In this document: positions 15,427 to 24,368 of the stretch, one piece after another
Position numbering within the stretch: the first letter of the stretch is position 1
How the letters are laid out: every line of letters starts with the position of its first letter
Source: Micromonospora sp. WMMA1363
GTDB taxonomy: Bacteria > Actinomycetota > Actinomycetes > Mycobacteriales > Micromonosporaceae
Reading direction: 5' to 3'
Assembly (NCBI RefSeq): GCF_030345795.1
Contig: NZ_JAUALB010000001.1
Location: 1,731,001 to 1,795,000 of the forward strand
DNA length: 64,000 nt
Translations under genes and position numbers: made by a program
Notes under the pieces: model-generated
What the model was told of the DNA's origin: nothing
What the model saw: only the letters and a program-made list of their open reading frames with translations
Database searches by the model: none

Positions 15427-17732
15427 CCGCGGTGACCTGGGTCGGTTCCGACCACGTCCGCCTCGACGGCACCGAGAAGGTCCGCGGCGAGCCGATCTAC
15501 GGCGCCGACCGCACCGCCGAGGCAATGACGTACGCGGTCCCGGTCGGCGCGACCGTCGGCCGGGGTCGGATCACGGCGCTCGACACCGCCGCGGCGGAGC
15601 GGGTGCCGGGGGTACTCGCGGTGTTCACGTACGAGAACCTGGACCGCCTGCATCCGGCCGACTTCGCCTACGGCGCGGGGAGCGCGAACGAAAGCTCCCA
15701 GCCGATGCAGGACCCCGTCGTGGCCTACCGCGGTCAACCGATCGCGCTCGTCGTGGCCGAGACCCTCGAGGCCGCGGCGGACGCCGCGGCGCTGGTGACC
15801 GCCCGCTACGAGGTTGACCCGTTCACCGTCGAACTCGACGACCCGGCTGCCGAATCGGTCGACCAGGCGCAGGAGGTGCCCGCGTTCCCGGCGGTGGAGA
15901 TCGGCGCGGGCGATCGGCTACTCGACCAGGCGCCGGTCGTGGTCGACGCCACCTACGTCACCCCGGCACAGCACCACAACGCTCTGGAGCTGTTGTCCAC
16001 CGTCGCACAGTGGCGGGATGGGACGCTCCTCATCCAGGAGGGCACCCAGGCGGCCGGGCGCGTGCGGCATGCGCTGGCGAATCAGCTCGGGATGCCGATG
16101 GAGCTGGTCCAGACCGTCTCGCCGTCCCTCGGTGGAGGTTTCGGTCAGCGCACCAATCAGACGTTCAACACGGTGCTCGCCGCCGTCGCCGCGCGGCGGG
16201 TCGGACGGCCGGTGAAGCTTGTCGTGCCGAGGGCGGACGTGTTCCACAGTGTGCACTTCCGTCCGGCGACCCGGCACCGCATCCGGCTCGGCGCGCAGGA
16301 CGACGGCACGATCACCACCCTGGTGCACGACATCCACGCGCAGACCTCACGCCACGACCTGATGCCGTTCTGGGGGGCGGAAACCTCCTCACGCATGTAC
16401 GCCATCCCGAATTTCCGCAGCACGACCAGCCTGGTGCGCCTCGACACACAGACGCCCGGCTACATGCGCGCGCCGATGGAGATGGCGACCATGTTCGCGG
16501 TGGAGAGCGCGCTGGACGAACTCGCGGCGCGGCTACGCGTCGACCCCGTCGAGCTACGCAGACGCCACGACACCGCCGTCGACCCGGTGACCGGCAAACC
16601 GTTCTCCTCACGGCGTCTCCTGCAGTGCCTCGAGCGGGGCGCCGACCGGTTCGGGTGGTCCCGGCGCGACCCGACACCCGGGTCGATGCGCTCCGACGAC
16701 GGCAGCCTCGTCGGCTGGGGCATGGCCGCGGGCTCCTATCCCTGCCTGGCCTCCGCCGCCGCCTCGCGGGTGCGGCTGCACGACGACGGCACCGCGGATG
16801 TCACGGTCAGCGGACACGAGATGGGCCAGGGACTGCGCACCGTGGTCGCGCTGGCCGCCGCCGAATCCCTGGGGCTGCCACCTGGCCAGATCCGCGTGAC
16901 CGTCGGTGACACCCGGGCCGTGCCGCAGCCGGAGACGGGCGGTTCCTGGGGAACCGCGACCGCCGTGCCCGCCGTCCTGGACGCGGTCGACGGAATCCGG
17001 GCCCGGCTACACCAGATCGCCGCCACCCACGGCGAGGCCGTCGCCACCGTCGACGTCACCGAGTGTCGGCTGGCGGACGGCAGGCTGGTCGGCCCCGACA
17101 ACTCAGGGCCACCGGTGACCGGGCTCCTGACGGCCGCCGGCCTCCCGTCGGTCGAGGCGGACGGCCAGTACTTCGCCCCGGGGCAGAAACCGACGGACGT
17201 GCCGGCCACGGCCACCGCGCGGAAGAGCGCGGTGACGTCGGACGTCGGCAGCGCCTTCGTGGGCCCGGAATTCCCCGCGTTCGTCACCTGCTCCTACATC
17301 GCCCACTTCGTCGAGGTCCAGGTCGGGGCCCGGGTGCGCCGGCCGCGGGTCACCCGGATGCTGTCCGTCGTCGACTGCGGCCGGGTGATCAGCCGCCGCA
17401 CGGCCACCAGCCAGGCCTTGGGCGGCCTGGTCTGGGGAATCGGCACCGCACTCACCGAGGAGAGCATCGTCGACCCCCGCTACGGTGGGTTCCTCAACAA
17501 CAACCTCGCCGACTACGAGGTGCCCGTCAACGCCGACGTCCCCACGCTCGACGTCGACTTCGTCGACGAGCCCGACCCGTCGTTCGGCGCGTTCGGTCTG
17601 AAGGGGCTGGGCGAGGTCGTCCATGTCGGGGCGGCGGCCGCGATCACCAACGCCATCTACCACGCGACCGGGATCCGGGTCCGGGAGCTGCCCGTCCGCG
17701 TCGAGAACCTGATGGCGGACGCGGCCCGATGA
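15423..17732 (+). CDS. Molybdopterin-binding subunit of aldehyde oxidoreductase (PaoC/YagR-like)
   Basis: The GTG at 15423 gives a 769-residue subunit of the xanthine oxidase family, about the length of single-polypeptide PaoC/CoxL proteins. It opens with the aldehyde oxidase a/b hammerhead domain (KVRGEPIYGADRT), followed by the molybdopterin domain. Visible cofactor motifs include SLGGGFGQRTN, GYMRAPMEMA, HEMGQGLRT and GLKGLGE. The last carries the catalytic Glu (about residue 731) that activates the Mo-bound hydroxyl. The predicted reaction is oxidation of an aldehyde to its acid. It has no obvious Tat signal. The operon also encodes XdhC and MocA partners. With the 2Fe-2S gene interrupted, electron transfer would fail. 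Confidence 0.88.
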   Translation: MTAVTWVGSDHVRLDGTEKVRGEPIYGADRTAEAMTYAVPVGATVGRGRITALDTAAAERVPGVLAVFTYENLDRLHPADFAYGAGSANESSQPMQDPVVAYRGQPIALVVAETLEAAADAAALVTARYEVDPFTVELDDPAAESVDQAQEVPAFPAVEIGAGDRLLDQAPVVVDATYVTPAQHHNALELLSTVAQWRDGTLLIQEGTQAAGRVRHALANQLGMPMELVQTVSPSLGGGFGQRTNQTFNTVLAAVAARRVGRPVKLVVPRADVFHSVHFRPATRHRIRLGAQDDGTITTLVHDIHAQTSRHDLMPFWGAETSSRMYAIPNFRSTTSLVRLDTQTPGYMRAPMEMATMFAVESALDELAARLRVDPVELRRRHDTAVDPVTGKPFSSRRLLQCLERGADRFGWSRRDPTPGSMRSDDGSLVGWGMAAGSYPCLASAAASRVRLHDDGTADVTVSGHEMGQGLRTVVALAAAESLGLPPGQIRVTVGDTRAVPQPETGGSWGTATAVPAVLDAVDGIRARLHQIAATHGEAVATVDVTECRLADGRLVGPDNSGPPVTGLLTAAGLPSVEADGQYFAPGQKPTDVPATATARKSAVTSDVGSAFVGPEFPAFVTCSYIAHFVEVQVGARVRRPRVTRMLSVVDCGRVISRRTATSQALGGLVWGIGTALTEESIVDPRYGGFLNNNLADYEVPVNADVPTLDVDFVDEPDPSFGAFGLKGLGEVVHVGAAAAITNAIYHATGIRVRELPVRVENLMADAAR

Positions 17733-17893
17733 CAACCCCGGGTACGAGTCGGCGGGTGGCCCGCGATTCGGCGGGGCGGGTCGGCGACGGCGTCGGGTGA
17801 CATCGTGCTGGCGCGTCCGCGGTGCCCCGGTCGCCGGTCGCCGCGGGTGGCCCCCGCGGCTGACCGAACGCCCGTGCGCAGGCAGGGAGTCCG

Positions 17894-19006
17894 ATGACGG
17901 CGGAGATCAGACACGTCGCGCCGACCCTACGACGGTGGTGCACGGCCGATACTCGCTTCGCTGTGGCCACCGTGGTCGGGGTGTCGGGCGACGCGCCGTG
18001 CGCGGTGGGAACGGTGATGGCCATCGCCGCCACCGGGGAGGTCGCCGGTGGCGTTGCCGGGGGATGCGTCGACGGTGCGGTGTTCACGGCGGCGCAGGAC
18101 GTGATCGGGTCCGGTCGCGCGCACCGGAACCGCTATGCCCACCAGGGTGCCGGATCGTCGATGGTCGGCCTCGCCTGCCGCGGCGAGATCGACGTGGTGG
18201 TGCTGCCGGCGGCGGTGGATGTCGTGGCGCCCCTGCTCGACCGGTTGCTGGCGAACCAGCCGGTGGCCTCGGCGCTGGTGCTGCCCGCGGATCCGTCGGC
18301 GGTGCTGCTGGTGGTGGCGGACCCGCATGGGATGTGGGGATCGTCGGGCGACGCCGGTGTGGACGAGATGGTGGCCCACCGGCTCCGGGCACTGGCGTCC
18401 ACCGGTGGGACGCAGGTCGAGCGGCTCGTCGACACCGGTGGGCGGCCGATGGACGTCCTGTGTGTCGGGCACCGGCCGGCACCCCGGATGTTGGTCTACG
18501 GGATGAGTCCGGTCGCCCGAGCGGTGAGTCAGCTCGGGCGGTTTCTCGGCTTCGATGTGACGGTGTGTGACCCCCGGCCGGTGTTCGTGCGGGCAGCGCA
18601 CTTTCCCGACGCGCACCAGGTGGTCTGCGACTGGCCGCACCGTCACCTGAGCAGCGTCGACGTCGACGCGCGGACGGCGATCGTGGTGCTCAGCCACGAC
18701 GACCGGCACGAGACCGAACTGCTGTCGCTGGCCCTGCGGGGACCAGCCGGCTACGTCGGTGTGATGGGCAGCAGAGACACGCACCGCGAGCGACTGGTCC
18801 GGCTCGCCGCGGCGGGCCTGACCGAGCACGAACTCTGGCGTCTTCGGGCACCCATCGGTCTGGACCTCGGCGCCCGGACGCCGCAGGAGACCGCCGTGTC
18901 CATCTGCGCCGAGCTGGTCATCACCGCCGGCGCCGGGGGAACCGGTCGCCCACTGACCGACACGGACGGGCCCATCCATCGACGCACCGGCACCACGGTC
19001 AGCTGA
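17894..19006 (+). CDS. XdhC/CoxI-family molybdenum-cofactor maturation protein
   Basis: This 370-residue protein has the two-domain XdhC layout. The N-terminal part contains VAGGVAGGCVDGAVF (about residues 51-65), where the GGC segment is a conserved Moco-binding/sulfuration site. The C-terminal Rossmann-like half has VVLSHDDRHETELL and YVGVMGSRDTHRERL. XdhC proteins bind the cofactor, help exchange oxo for sulfido ligand and insert it into the partner enzyme (in E. coli this role for PaoABC belongs to PaoD). The gene follows the large subunit after 160 bp without another gene, and precedes mocA by 2 bases. Role in this operon is inferred from family and position. Confidence 0.88.
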   Translation: MTAEIRHVAPTLRRWCTADTRFAVATVVGVSGDAPCAVGTVMAIAATGEVAGGVAGGCVDGAVFTAAQDVIGSGRAHRNRYAHQGAGSSMVGLACRGEIDVVVLPAAVDVVAPLLDRLLANQPVASALVLPADPSAVLLVVADPHGMWGSSGDAGVDEMVAHRLRALASTGGTQVERLVDTGGRPMDVLCVGHRPAPRMLVYGMSPVARAVSQLGRFLGFDVTVCDPRPVFVRAAHFPDAHQVVCDWPHRHLSSVDVDARTAIVVLSHDDRHETELLSLALRGPAGYVGVMGSRDTHRERLVRLAAAGLTEHELWRLRAPIGLDLGARTPQETAVSICAELVITAGAGGTGRPLTDTDGPIHRRTGTTVS

Positions 19007-19008
19007 CC

Positions 19009-19635
19009 ATGCCGGAACCGGGGCACCGTGCGATCCGTTCGCCGGCGGGTGCGGGGCTGGAGGCGGAGGGTCCCGTCGCGGGGCTGGTGCTCGCCGCCGG
19101 GGCGGGACGGCGGTACGGCGGGCCGAAGGCACTGGTGGGATACGAAGGCCGGCCGCTGGTGCTGCGCGCGCGAGACACGCTGGCGGCCGGCGGTTGCGCT
19201 CCCGTGCTCGTGGTGGTCGGAGCACACGCGGAAGCCGTCACGGCGCTGGTCGGCTCGGGTGTCGTCCGAAATCCGGCATGGGTGACCGGCATGGGTTCGT
19301 CCCTGCGGGCGGGGCTGGCGGCACTGGAGACAACTGCCGTCACGGCCGTGGTGGTGCTCCTGGTCGACACACCCGACATCGGCGTCGAGGCGGTGCGCCG
19401 GGTGGTTGCCGCCGCCCGACCCGACGCCCTGGTCGTCGCCGGCTATCGGGGACGCCGGTGGGGACACCCGGTGCTCCTCGGGCGCGAGCACTGGGTCGGC
19501 GTCGCCGCCAGTGCCACGATGGACCGGGGCGCCCGCGACTACCTCCGTCAGCGCCGTGCAGTCGTCCGGGTCGTACCGTGCGCGGACATCGCCGACTGCC
19601 GGGACCTCGACGTGCCCCGCGCAGAGCCGATGTGA
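19009..19635 (+). CDS. MocA-like molybdenum cofactor nucleotidyltransferase
   Basis: This 208-residue protein is a MobA-like NTP transferase. The nucleotide-binding motif LVLAAGAGRRYGGPKALV is at about residues 25-42, LLVDTPDI carries the metal-binding Asp, and GHPVLLGRE follows. MocA attaches CMP to molybdopterin to make the cytosine dinucleotide form used by PaoABC-type enzymes. The motif and operon position favour MocA over a sugar nucleotidyltransferase. It is the last gene of the molybdoenzyme operon, separated by 2 bases from xdhC. Confidence 0.85.
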   Translation: MPEPGHRAIRSPAGAGLEAEGPVAGLVLAAGAGRRYGGPKALVGYEGRPLVLRARDTLAAGGCAPVLVVVGAHAEAVTALVGSGVVRNPAWVTGMGSSLRAGLAALETTAVTAVVVLLVDTPDIGVEAVRRVVAAARPDALVVAGYRGRRWGHPVLLGREHWVGVAASATMDRGARDYLRQRRAVVRVVPCADIADCRDLDVPRAEPM

Positions 19636-19702
19636 CGGGCCGGGCGACCATCGCCGGATCCGGTCCCGAAGCGACGAGCGGTGAGACGAAGCTGACACGC
19701 CA

Positions 19703-19750
19703 ACGCGACATCTGGTGTTTCCCGCTCGGCGGGGACGGCATATATGGTGT
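19703..19750 (+). promoter_or_regulatory. Tandem NrdR boxes
   Basis: Two 16-bp sites resembling the NrdR box (ACACWATATATWGTGT) lie just before the riboswitch. ACGCGACATCTGGTGT (19703-19718) has about 11 of 16 matches and ACGGCATATATGGTGT (19735-19750) about 12. They are 32 bp apart, about three helical turns, as known for paired NrdR boxes on ribonucleotide reductase promoters. NrdR is an ATP/dATP-sensing repressor. The second box contains TATATG, a possible -10 element, so repression would block the promoter directly. Confidence 0.7.
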
Positions 19751-19774
19751 CTCCCGCAGCTGGTTCGGCCGCTC

Positions 19775-19945
19775 CCGCACGGGACGGCCGAGGCAAGAGG
19801 GAACCCGGTGCGAATCCGGGACTGCCCCGCAGCGGTGAGTGGGAACGACCGCCGTCACCAAGCACTGGACCACACGGTCCGGGAAGCGACGGCCAGTAGG
19901 CGACCGGGACCCGGTCACGCCCGCGAGTCCGAAGACCTGCCAGCG
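19775..19945 (+). ncRNA. Cobalamin (AdoCbl) riboswitch upstream of nrdAB
   Basis: The leader contains the conserved cobalamin riboswitch elements in order: GAGGGAACCCGGTGCGAATC, then ACTGCCCCGCAGCGGTGAG, and finally the B12 box GTCCGAAGACCTGCC near the 3' side. It precedes nrdAB by about 150 bases. In Streptomyces coelicolor a B12 riboswitch turns the class Ia reductase nrdAB off when cobalamin is plentiful and the B12-dependent class II enzyme can be used; the same logic is expected here. A 69-base core is identical to that of the second riboswitch at 44.5 kb. Confidence 0.95.
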
Positions 19946-19968
19946 CGCCGCACGCGCCGCGTGCGGCG
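19946..19968 (+). terminator. GC hairpin directly after riboswitch (candidate expression platform)
   Basis: A perfect 10-bp inverted repeat (CGCCGCACGC, 3-base loop, complement) follows the B12 box immediately. It could be the terminator of the riboswitch expression platform. There is no U-run, and 120 bases of leader remain before the GTG start with its GAGGAGGGG ribosome site, so control of translation is also possible. Confidence 0.5.
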
Positions 19969-20091
19969 GTCGGCGGCCGCGCGGGACGGCCGACGCCATC
20001 AGCCGACCGGTGACGGCCGGCTCGCCGTCCGACGGCCACGTGGCGTCTCCTGCGCGTTCGTCGACCTCGTCGACAGGCGTGAGGAGGGGAC

Positions 20092-22476
20092 GTGACGGCG
20101 ACGCAGGAGCAGACCGCAGCCGATCAGCCGGAGCAGCGTCGGCAGGTGATGCAGGTCCGCAAACGCAACGGCGACACCGAGCCGGTGGACGTCAACAAGA
20201 TCGTCCGGGCGGTTGAGCGGTGGGTCGCCGAGTTGGACGAGGTGGACCCGCTGCGGGTCGCGACGAAGACGATCAGCGGCCTCTACGACGGGGCGAGCAC
20301 CGCGGAGCTGGACACGTTGTCGATCCAGACGGCGGCGGAGCTGATCGGTGAGGAACCGCAGTACTCCAGGCTGGCGGCGCGGCTGCTGGCCGCGTACGTG
20401 GACAAGGAGGTCCGTGGGCAGCAGGTGGCGAGCTTCAGCCAGTCCATCCGGTACGCGCACGGCCTGGGACTGATCGGCGACGACACGGCCGCGTTCGTGG
20501 CCCGCAACGCCCGCAAGCTGGACGACGCCGTGGACCCGGCCGGTGACCTTCGGTTCGAGTACTTCGGACTGCGCACCGTCGCGGACCGGTACCTGTTGCG
20601 GCACCCGCAGTCGCGGCTGGTGGTGGAGACACCGCAGTACTGGCTGCTGCGGGTGGCCTGCGGGTTGTCACAGACGCCGGTCGAGGCGATCGGGTTCTAC
20701 CGGCTGATGTCGTCGCTGGCGTACCTGCCCAGCTCGCCGACGCTGTTCAACTCGGGCACCCGGCACACTCAGATGTCGTCGTGTTTCCTGGTCGACTCGC
20801 CTCGCGACGAGCTGGACTCGATCTACGAGCGTTACCACCAGGTCGCCAAGCTGTCGAAGTTCTCCGGTGGCATCGGCATCTCCTGGTCGCGGGTACGCGG
20901 CCGGGGCGCGCTGATCCGCGGCACGAACGGCCGGTCGAACGGTATCGTGCCGTTCCTCAAGACCCTCGACGCCGGCGTCGCGGCGGTCAACCAGGGCGGC
21001 CGGCGCAAGGGCGCGGCCTGCGTCTACCTGGAGCCGTGGCATCCGGACATCGAGGAGTTCCTGGAGCTGCGGGACAACACCGGTGAGGACGCGCGGCGCA
21101 CCCACAACCTGAACCTGGCCAACTGGATCCCGGACGAGTTCATGCGTCGGGTCGAGGCGGACGGCGACTGGTCCCTGATCGATCCGTCGGACGCGCCGGA
21201 ACTGCCCGACCTGTACGGCGAGGAGTTCGACGCCGCCTACCGGATCGCGGAGAAGAAGGCCGTCCGGACGGTCAAGGCCCGGGACCTGTACGGACGGATG
21301 ATGCGCACCCTGGCGCAGACCGGCAACGGGTGGATGACGTTCAAGGACGCGTCGAACCGACTGTCCAACCAGACCGGCGTGCCGGGCAACACGATCCACC
21401 TGTCCAACCTGTGCACCGAGATCCTCGAGGTCAACAGCGACACCGAGACCGCGGTGTGCAACCTGGGCTCGATCAACCTCGGGGCGCACGTCACCGCGGA
21501 CGGCGTCGACTGGGCGAAGCTGCGGGCGACGGTCCGCACCGCGGTGGTGTTCCTGGACCGGGTGGTCGACATCAACTACTACCCGGCCGAGCAGGCGGCG
21601 GCGTCGAACCCGCGCTGGCGGCCGGTCGGGCTCGGGCTGATGGGCCTGCAGGACGCGTTCTTCACCCTGCGCCTGCCGTTCGACTCGGCGCGGGCCCGGG
21701 AGCTGTCCACCCGCGTACAGGAAGAGATCTACCTGACCGCCCTGGAGGCCTCGGCCGGGCTGGCCGAGCGCTTCGGCCCGCACCCGGCGTACGCCGAGAC
21801 CCGCGCGGCCAGGGGTGAGCTGCACCCGGAGCTGTGCGGCACCGAGCCCACCCAGACCGAGCGGTGGGCCGCGCTGCGCGCGGCGATCGCCGCACACGGC
21901 CTGCGTAACTCGTTGCTGGTCGCGATCGCTCCGACCGCCACGATCGCCTCGATCGCCGGCTGCTACGAGTGCATCGAGCCGCAGGTGTCCAACCTGTTCA
22001 AGCGCGAGACGATGTCCGGCGAGTTCCTCCAGATCAACACGTACCTGGTCCGTGAGCTCAAGGCGCGTGGGCTGTGGACGCCGCAGATCCGGGACCAGAT
22101 CAAGCGCGCCGAAGGGTCGGTGCAGGGGATCAGTGACCTGCCAGCGGGCGCGCGGCAGTTGTTCCGCACCGCGTGGGAGATCCCGCAGCGGGCGCTGATC
22201 GACCTAGCCGCCGCCCGGGCACCCTACGTCGACCAGTCCCAGTCGCTGAACCTGTTCATCGGCGCACCGACCATCGGCAAGCTTTCGTCGATGTACCGCT
22301 ACGCCTGGAAGTCCGGGCTGAAGACCACCTACTACCTGCGCTCGCGTCCCGCGACACGCATCCAGCAGGCCACCGTCGGTGTCACGCCGGCGACCACGCC
22401 GGTCGCCGCGGTGAGCGACGCCGAGGCGTTGGCCTGTTCCCTGGAAAACCCCGAGAGCTGCGAGGCCTGCCAGTGA
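20092..22476 (+). CDS. nrdA: Class Ia ribonucleoside-diphosphate reductase, alpha subunit
   Basis: This 794-residue protein reduces ribonucleoside diphosphates to deoxynucleotides. An N-terminal ATP-cone (VRKRNGDTEPVDVNKIV, from about residue 22) suggests dATP/ATP activity control. Catalytic residues are visible: redox Cys 231 (SSCFLVD) paired with Cys 456 (TAVCNLGS), the thiyl Cys 441 with Glu 443 (NLCTE), and the tyrosine pair in KTTYYLRSR for radical transfer. The C-terminal tail ends CEACQ, the shuttle cysteines re-reduced by thioredoxin or glutaredoxin-type donors. The GTG at 20092 follows GAGGAGGGG. It overlaps nrdB by four bases (GTGA). Expression is under the NrdR boxes and the cobalamin riboswitch upstream. 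Confidence 0.95.
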   Translation: MTATQEQTAADQPEQRRQVMQVRKRNGDTEPVDVNKIVRAVERWVAELDEVDPLRVATKTISGLYDGASTAELDTLSIQTAAELIGEEPQYSRLAARLLAAYVDKEVRGQQVASFSQSIRYAHGLGLIGDDTAAFVARNARKLDDAVDPAGDLRFEYFGLRTVADRYLLRHPQSRLVVETPQYWLLRVACGLSQTPVEAIGFYRLMSSLAYLPSSPTLFNSGTRHTQMSSCFLVDSPRDELDSIYERYHQVAKLSKFSGGIGISWSRVRGRGALIRGTNGRSNGIVPFLKTLDAGVAAVNQGGRRKGAACVYLEPWHPDIEEFLELRDNTGEDARRTHNLNLANWIPDEFMRRVEADGDWSLIDPSDAPELPDLYGEEFDAAYRIAEKKAVRTVKARDLYGRMMRTLAQTGNGWMTFKDASNRLSNQTGVPGNTIHLSNLCTEILEVNSDTETAVCNLGSINLGAHVTADGVDWAKLRATVRTAVVFLDRVVDINYYPAEQAAASNPRWRPVGLGLMGLQDAFFTLRLPFDSARARELSTRVQEEIYLTALEASAGLAERFGPHPAYAETRAARGELHPELCGTEPTQTERWAALRAAIAAHGLRNSLLVAIAPTATIASIAGCYECIEPQVSNLFKRETMSGEFLQINTYLVRELKARGLWTPQIRDQIKRAEGSVQGISDLPAGARQLFRTAWEIPQRALIDLAAARAPYVDQSQSLNLFIGAPTIGKLSSMYRYAWKSGLKTTYYLRSRPATRIQQATVGVTPATTPVAAVSDAEALACSLENPESCEACQ

Positions 22477-23525
22477 CCGCCGATCCCGAGACCCGTACCA
22501 CGAACTCCACCGCCGTCGGCGAGCGGCACATGCTGCTCGACCCCGGCATGGACCTGACCCTGCGGCCGATGCGCTACCCGCACTTCTTCGACCGGTTCAA
22601 GGACGCCATCCGCAACACCTGGACCGTCGAGGAGGTGGACCTGCACGCTGACCTCGCCGACCTGGCGAAGCTCTCGCCCGCCGAGCGGCATTTGGTGTCC
22701 CGGCTGGTCGCGTTCTTCGCCACCGGTGACACCATCGTCGCCAACAACCTGGTGCTCAACCTCTACCAGCACGTCAATTCCCCGGAGGGTCGGCTCTACC
22801 TGTCCCGGCAGCTGTTCGAGGAGGCCGTGCACGTCCAGTTCTACCTGAACCTGCTCGACACCTACGTGCCCGACGAGAAGGAGCGGTTCGCGGCGTTCGC
22901 CGCGATCGAGAACATCCCCTCCATCCGGCGCAAGGCCGAGTTCTGCTTCCGCTGGATCGACTCCGTCTTCGAGCTGCGCGAGCTACGGAGCCGGGAGGAC
23001 CGCCGGGCGTTCCTGCTCAACCTCATCTGCTTCGCCGCGTGCATCGAGGGGTTGTTCTTCTACGGCGCGTTCGCCTACGTCTACTTCCTGCGGTCCCGGG
23101 GTCTGCTCAACGGGCTCGCCTCCGGCACCAACTGGGTGTTCCGCGACGAGTCCATGCACATGGCATTCGCCTTCGACGTGGTGGACACCGTCCGGCGGGA
23201 GGAACCCGAGCTGTTCGACGCCGAGGTGGAACGGCAGGTCACCGAGATGCTCTCCGAGGCGGTCGAGTGCGAGGCCCAGTTCGCCGAGGACCTCCTGGAG
23301 CAGGGCGTCTCCGGGCTGTCGCCGGCCGACATGCGGGAGTATCTGCAGCACGTCGCCGACCGCCGGCTCGCCCAACTCGGCATCGCCCCGCGCTACGGCT
23401 CGACCAACCCGTTCGCGTTCATGGACCTGCAGGATGTACAGGAGCTGTCGAACTTCTTCGAACGGCGGGTTTCCGCGTACCAGGTCGGTGTCACCGGGAG
23501 CGTCACCTTCGACGACGACTTCTGA
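22473..23525 (+). CDS. nrdB: Class Ia ribonucleoside-diphosphate reductase, beta subunit
   Basis: This 350-residue partner of NrdA makes and stores the tyrosyl radical at a di-iron centre. The metal ligands can be placed: Asp 86 (GDTIV), Glu 117 and His 120 (EEAVHVQFY), Glu 192 (CIEGLFF), Glu 226 and His 229 (RDESMHMAF). The radical Tyr 124 sits four residues after His 120, as in E. coli NrdB. The GTG start overlaps the nrdA stop. In Streptomyces a small gene, nrdS, can follow nrdAB; none is seen here, as the next gene is on the opposite strand after a strong hairpin. Confidence 0.95.
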   Translation: MTADPETRTTNSTAVGERHMLLDPGMDLTLRPMRYPHFFDRFKDAIRNTWTVEEVDLHADLADLAKLSPAERHLVSRLVAFFATGDTIVANNLVLNLYQHVNSPEGRLYLSRQLFEEAVHVQFYLNLLDTYVPDEKERFAAFAAIENIPSIRRKAEFCFRWIDSVFELRELRSREDRRAFLLNLICFAACIEGLFFYGAFAYVYFLRSRGLLNGLASGTNWVFRDESMHMAFAFDVVDTVRREEPELFDAEVERQVTEMLSEAVECEAQFAEDLLEQGVSGLSPADMREYLQHVADRRLAQLGIAPRYGSTNPFAFMDLQDVQELSNFFERRVSAYQVGVTGSVTFDDDF

Positions 23526-23539
23526 CCGCCGTCCCCGCA

Positions 23540-23573
23540 CCCCCGGGGCGCCGAGGTCGCGGCGCCCGGGGGG
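23540..23573. terminator. Bidirectional hairpin between nrdB and acetyltransferase gene
   Basis: A near-perfect GC stem (CCCCCGGGGCGCCG against CGGCGCCCGGGGGG) lies 15 bases after the nrdB stop, between two converging genes. It can serve as terminator for both. No U-tract is present. Confidence 0.65.
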
Positions 23574-23647
23574 CGGTTGCCGGTTGGCTACTCCGAGATC
23601 AGCGACCGGCGGTCGTGCCGGCGAGGGTGCGGCACTCCCCCGGGTGC

Positions 23648-24214
23648 TCAGCCGGCGACGCCAGCCGGGTGGTCCGTCTCGAAGCGGTGGCGGGTCAGGA
23701 AGGCCAACTGCGCGCGCTTGTCCGGCATGTCGATCTCGGAGGCCAGCACGAAGCCCTCGGCCCGCAACCGGCGCAGGGCTGCCTCGTTGCGGACGTCCGG
23801 CTCGACGACGATCCGCTGAACGGCCGGGTCGCGCAGCAGGAAGCGGACCAGGGCGGGGCCGACGGCCGTGGTGAGCCCGCACGCGTAGCGCCGGGACGGG
23901 CTGAGCAGCAGGTGCATGCCGACGTCGCCCGGCTGGACCGGGTAACGCTCACCCACCGGGTCCGCCTCCGGTTGGTAGGTCTGGAACAGGCCGACCGGCT
24001 CGCCGTCCAGCAGGATGAGGTAGGCGTGGTGGGTGTCCAGCCCGTCGAGGAACGCGTAGGTCTCGCGTACCTCGTCGAGGCCGTGCGAGCCCATGCCCCA
24101 GAACGAGTTGCGGGGTTGGGTCACCCAGCCGTGCAGCAGTTCGGCGTGCCGGTCGGGTTCCACCGCCACGAGCGTCAGCTCGCCGAGGACGGGAATCTGC
24201 TGCTGGTAGATCAC
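23648..24214 (-). CDS. Siderophore-type GNAT acyltransferase (IucB/DesC-like)
   Basis: This 188-residue protein belongs to the acyltransferase family used to acylate hydroxylamine groups during siderophore assembly (AlcB/IucB/DesC type). It shares many blocks with the DesC-like protein at 29268: [35 protein letters not shown] and a closing RHRFE. The gene is divergent from the ferric-siderophore reductase gene, with an iron box between, so it should be induced when iron is low. As a second acyltransferase beside desC it may widen the range of acyl groups on the hydroxamate. It could alternatively be a remnant of another pathway. Confidence 0.8.
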   Translation of the reverse strand: MIYQQQIPVLGELTLVAVEPDRHAELLHGWVTQPRNSFWGMGSHGLDEVRETYAFLDGLDTHHAYLILLDGEPVGLFQTYQPEADPVGERYPVQPGDVGMHLLLSPSRRYACGLTTAVGPALVRFLLRDPAVQRIVVEPDVRNEAALRRLRAEGFVLASEIDMPDKRAQLAFLTRHRFETDHPAGVAG

Positions 24215-24322
24215 GGTTGCCTCGTCCTTCGCGCTCCGGGGCGGGTCGACATGGGGATCAGCTCATCGGCGAACCCCGCCTCGCCGACGCGGGCGGGACA
24301 CACGTTCCATCGAACGAGCACC

Positions 24323-24341
24323 TTAGGCTACCCTCCCCTAA
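24323..24341. promoter_or_regulatory. Iron box (IdeR/DmdR1-type) between acetyltransferase and SIP genes
   Basis: TTAGGCTACCCTCCCCTAA matches the ends of the 19-bp consensus TTAGGTTAGGCTAACCTAA and sits in the 154-bp gap between two divergent iron-uptake genes. Iron-loaded IdeR/DmdR1 would repress both. Confidence 0.8.
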
Positions 24342-24368
24342 CAAAGGCAGACCTTACCTGGAGGGCGC

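Noticed and set aside
14844..17732. A single 962-codon frame reading through the FAD gene into the molybdopterin subunit
   Set aside because: The first 190 codons are a shadow of the FAD-subunit gene; the true large subunit starts at GTG 15423 with a four-base overlap.
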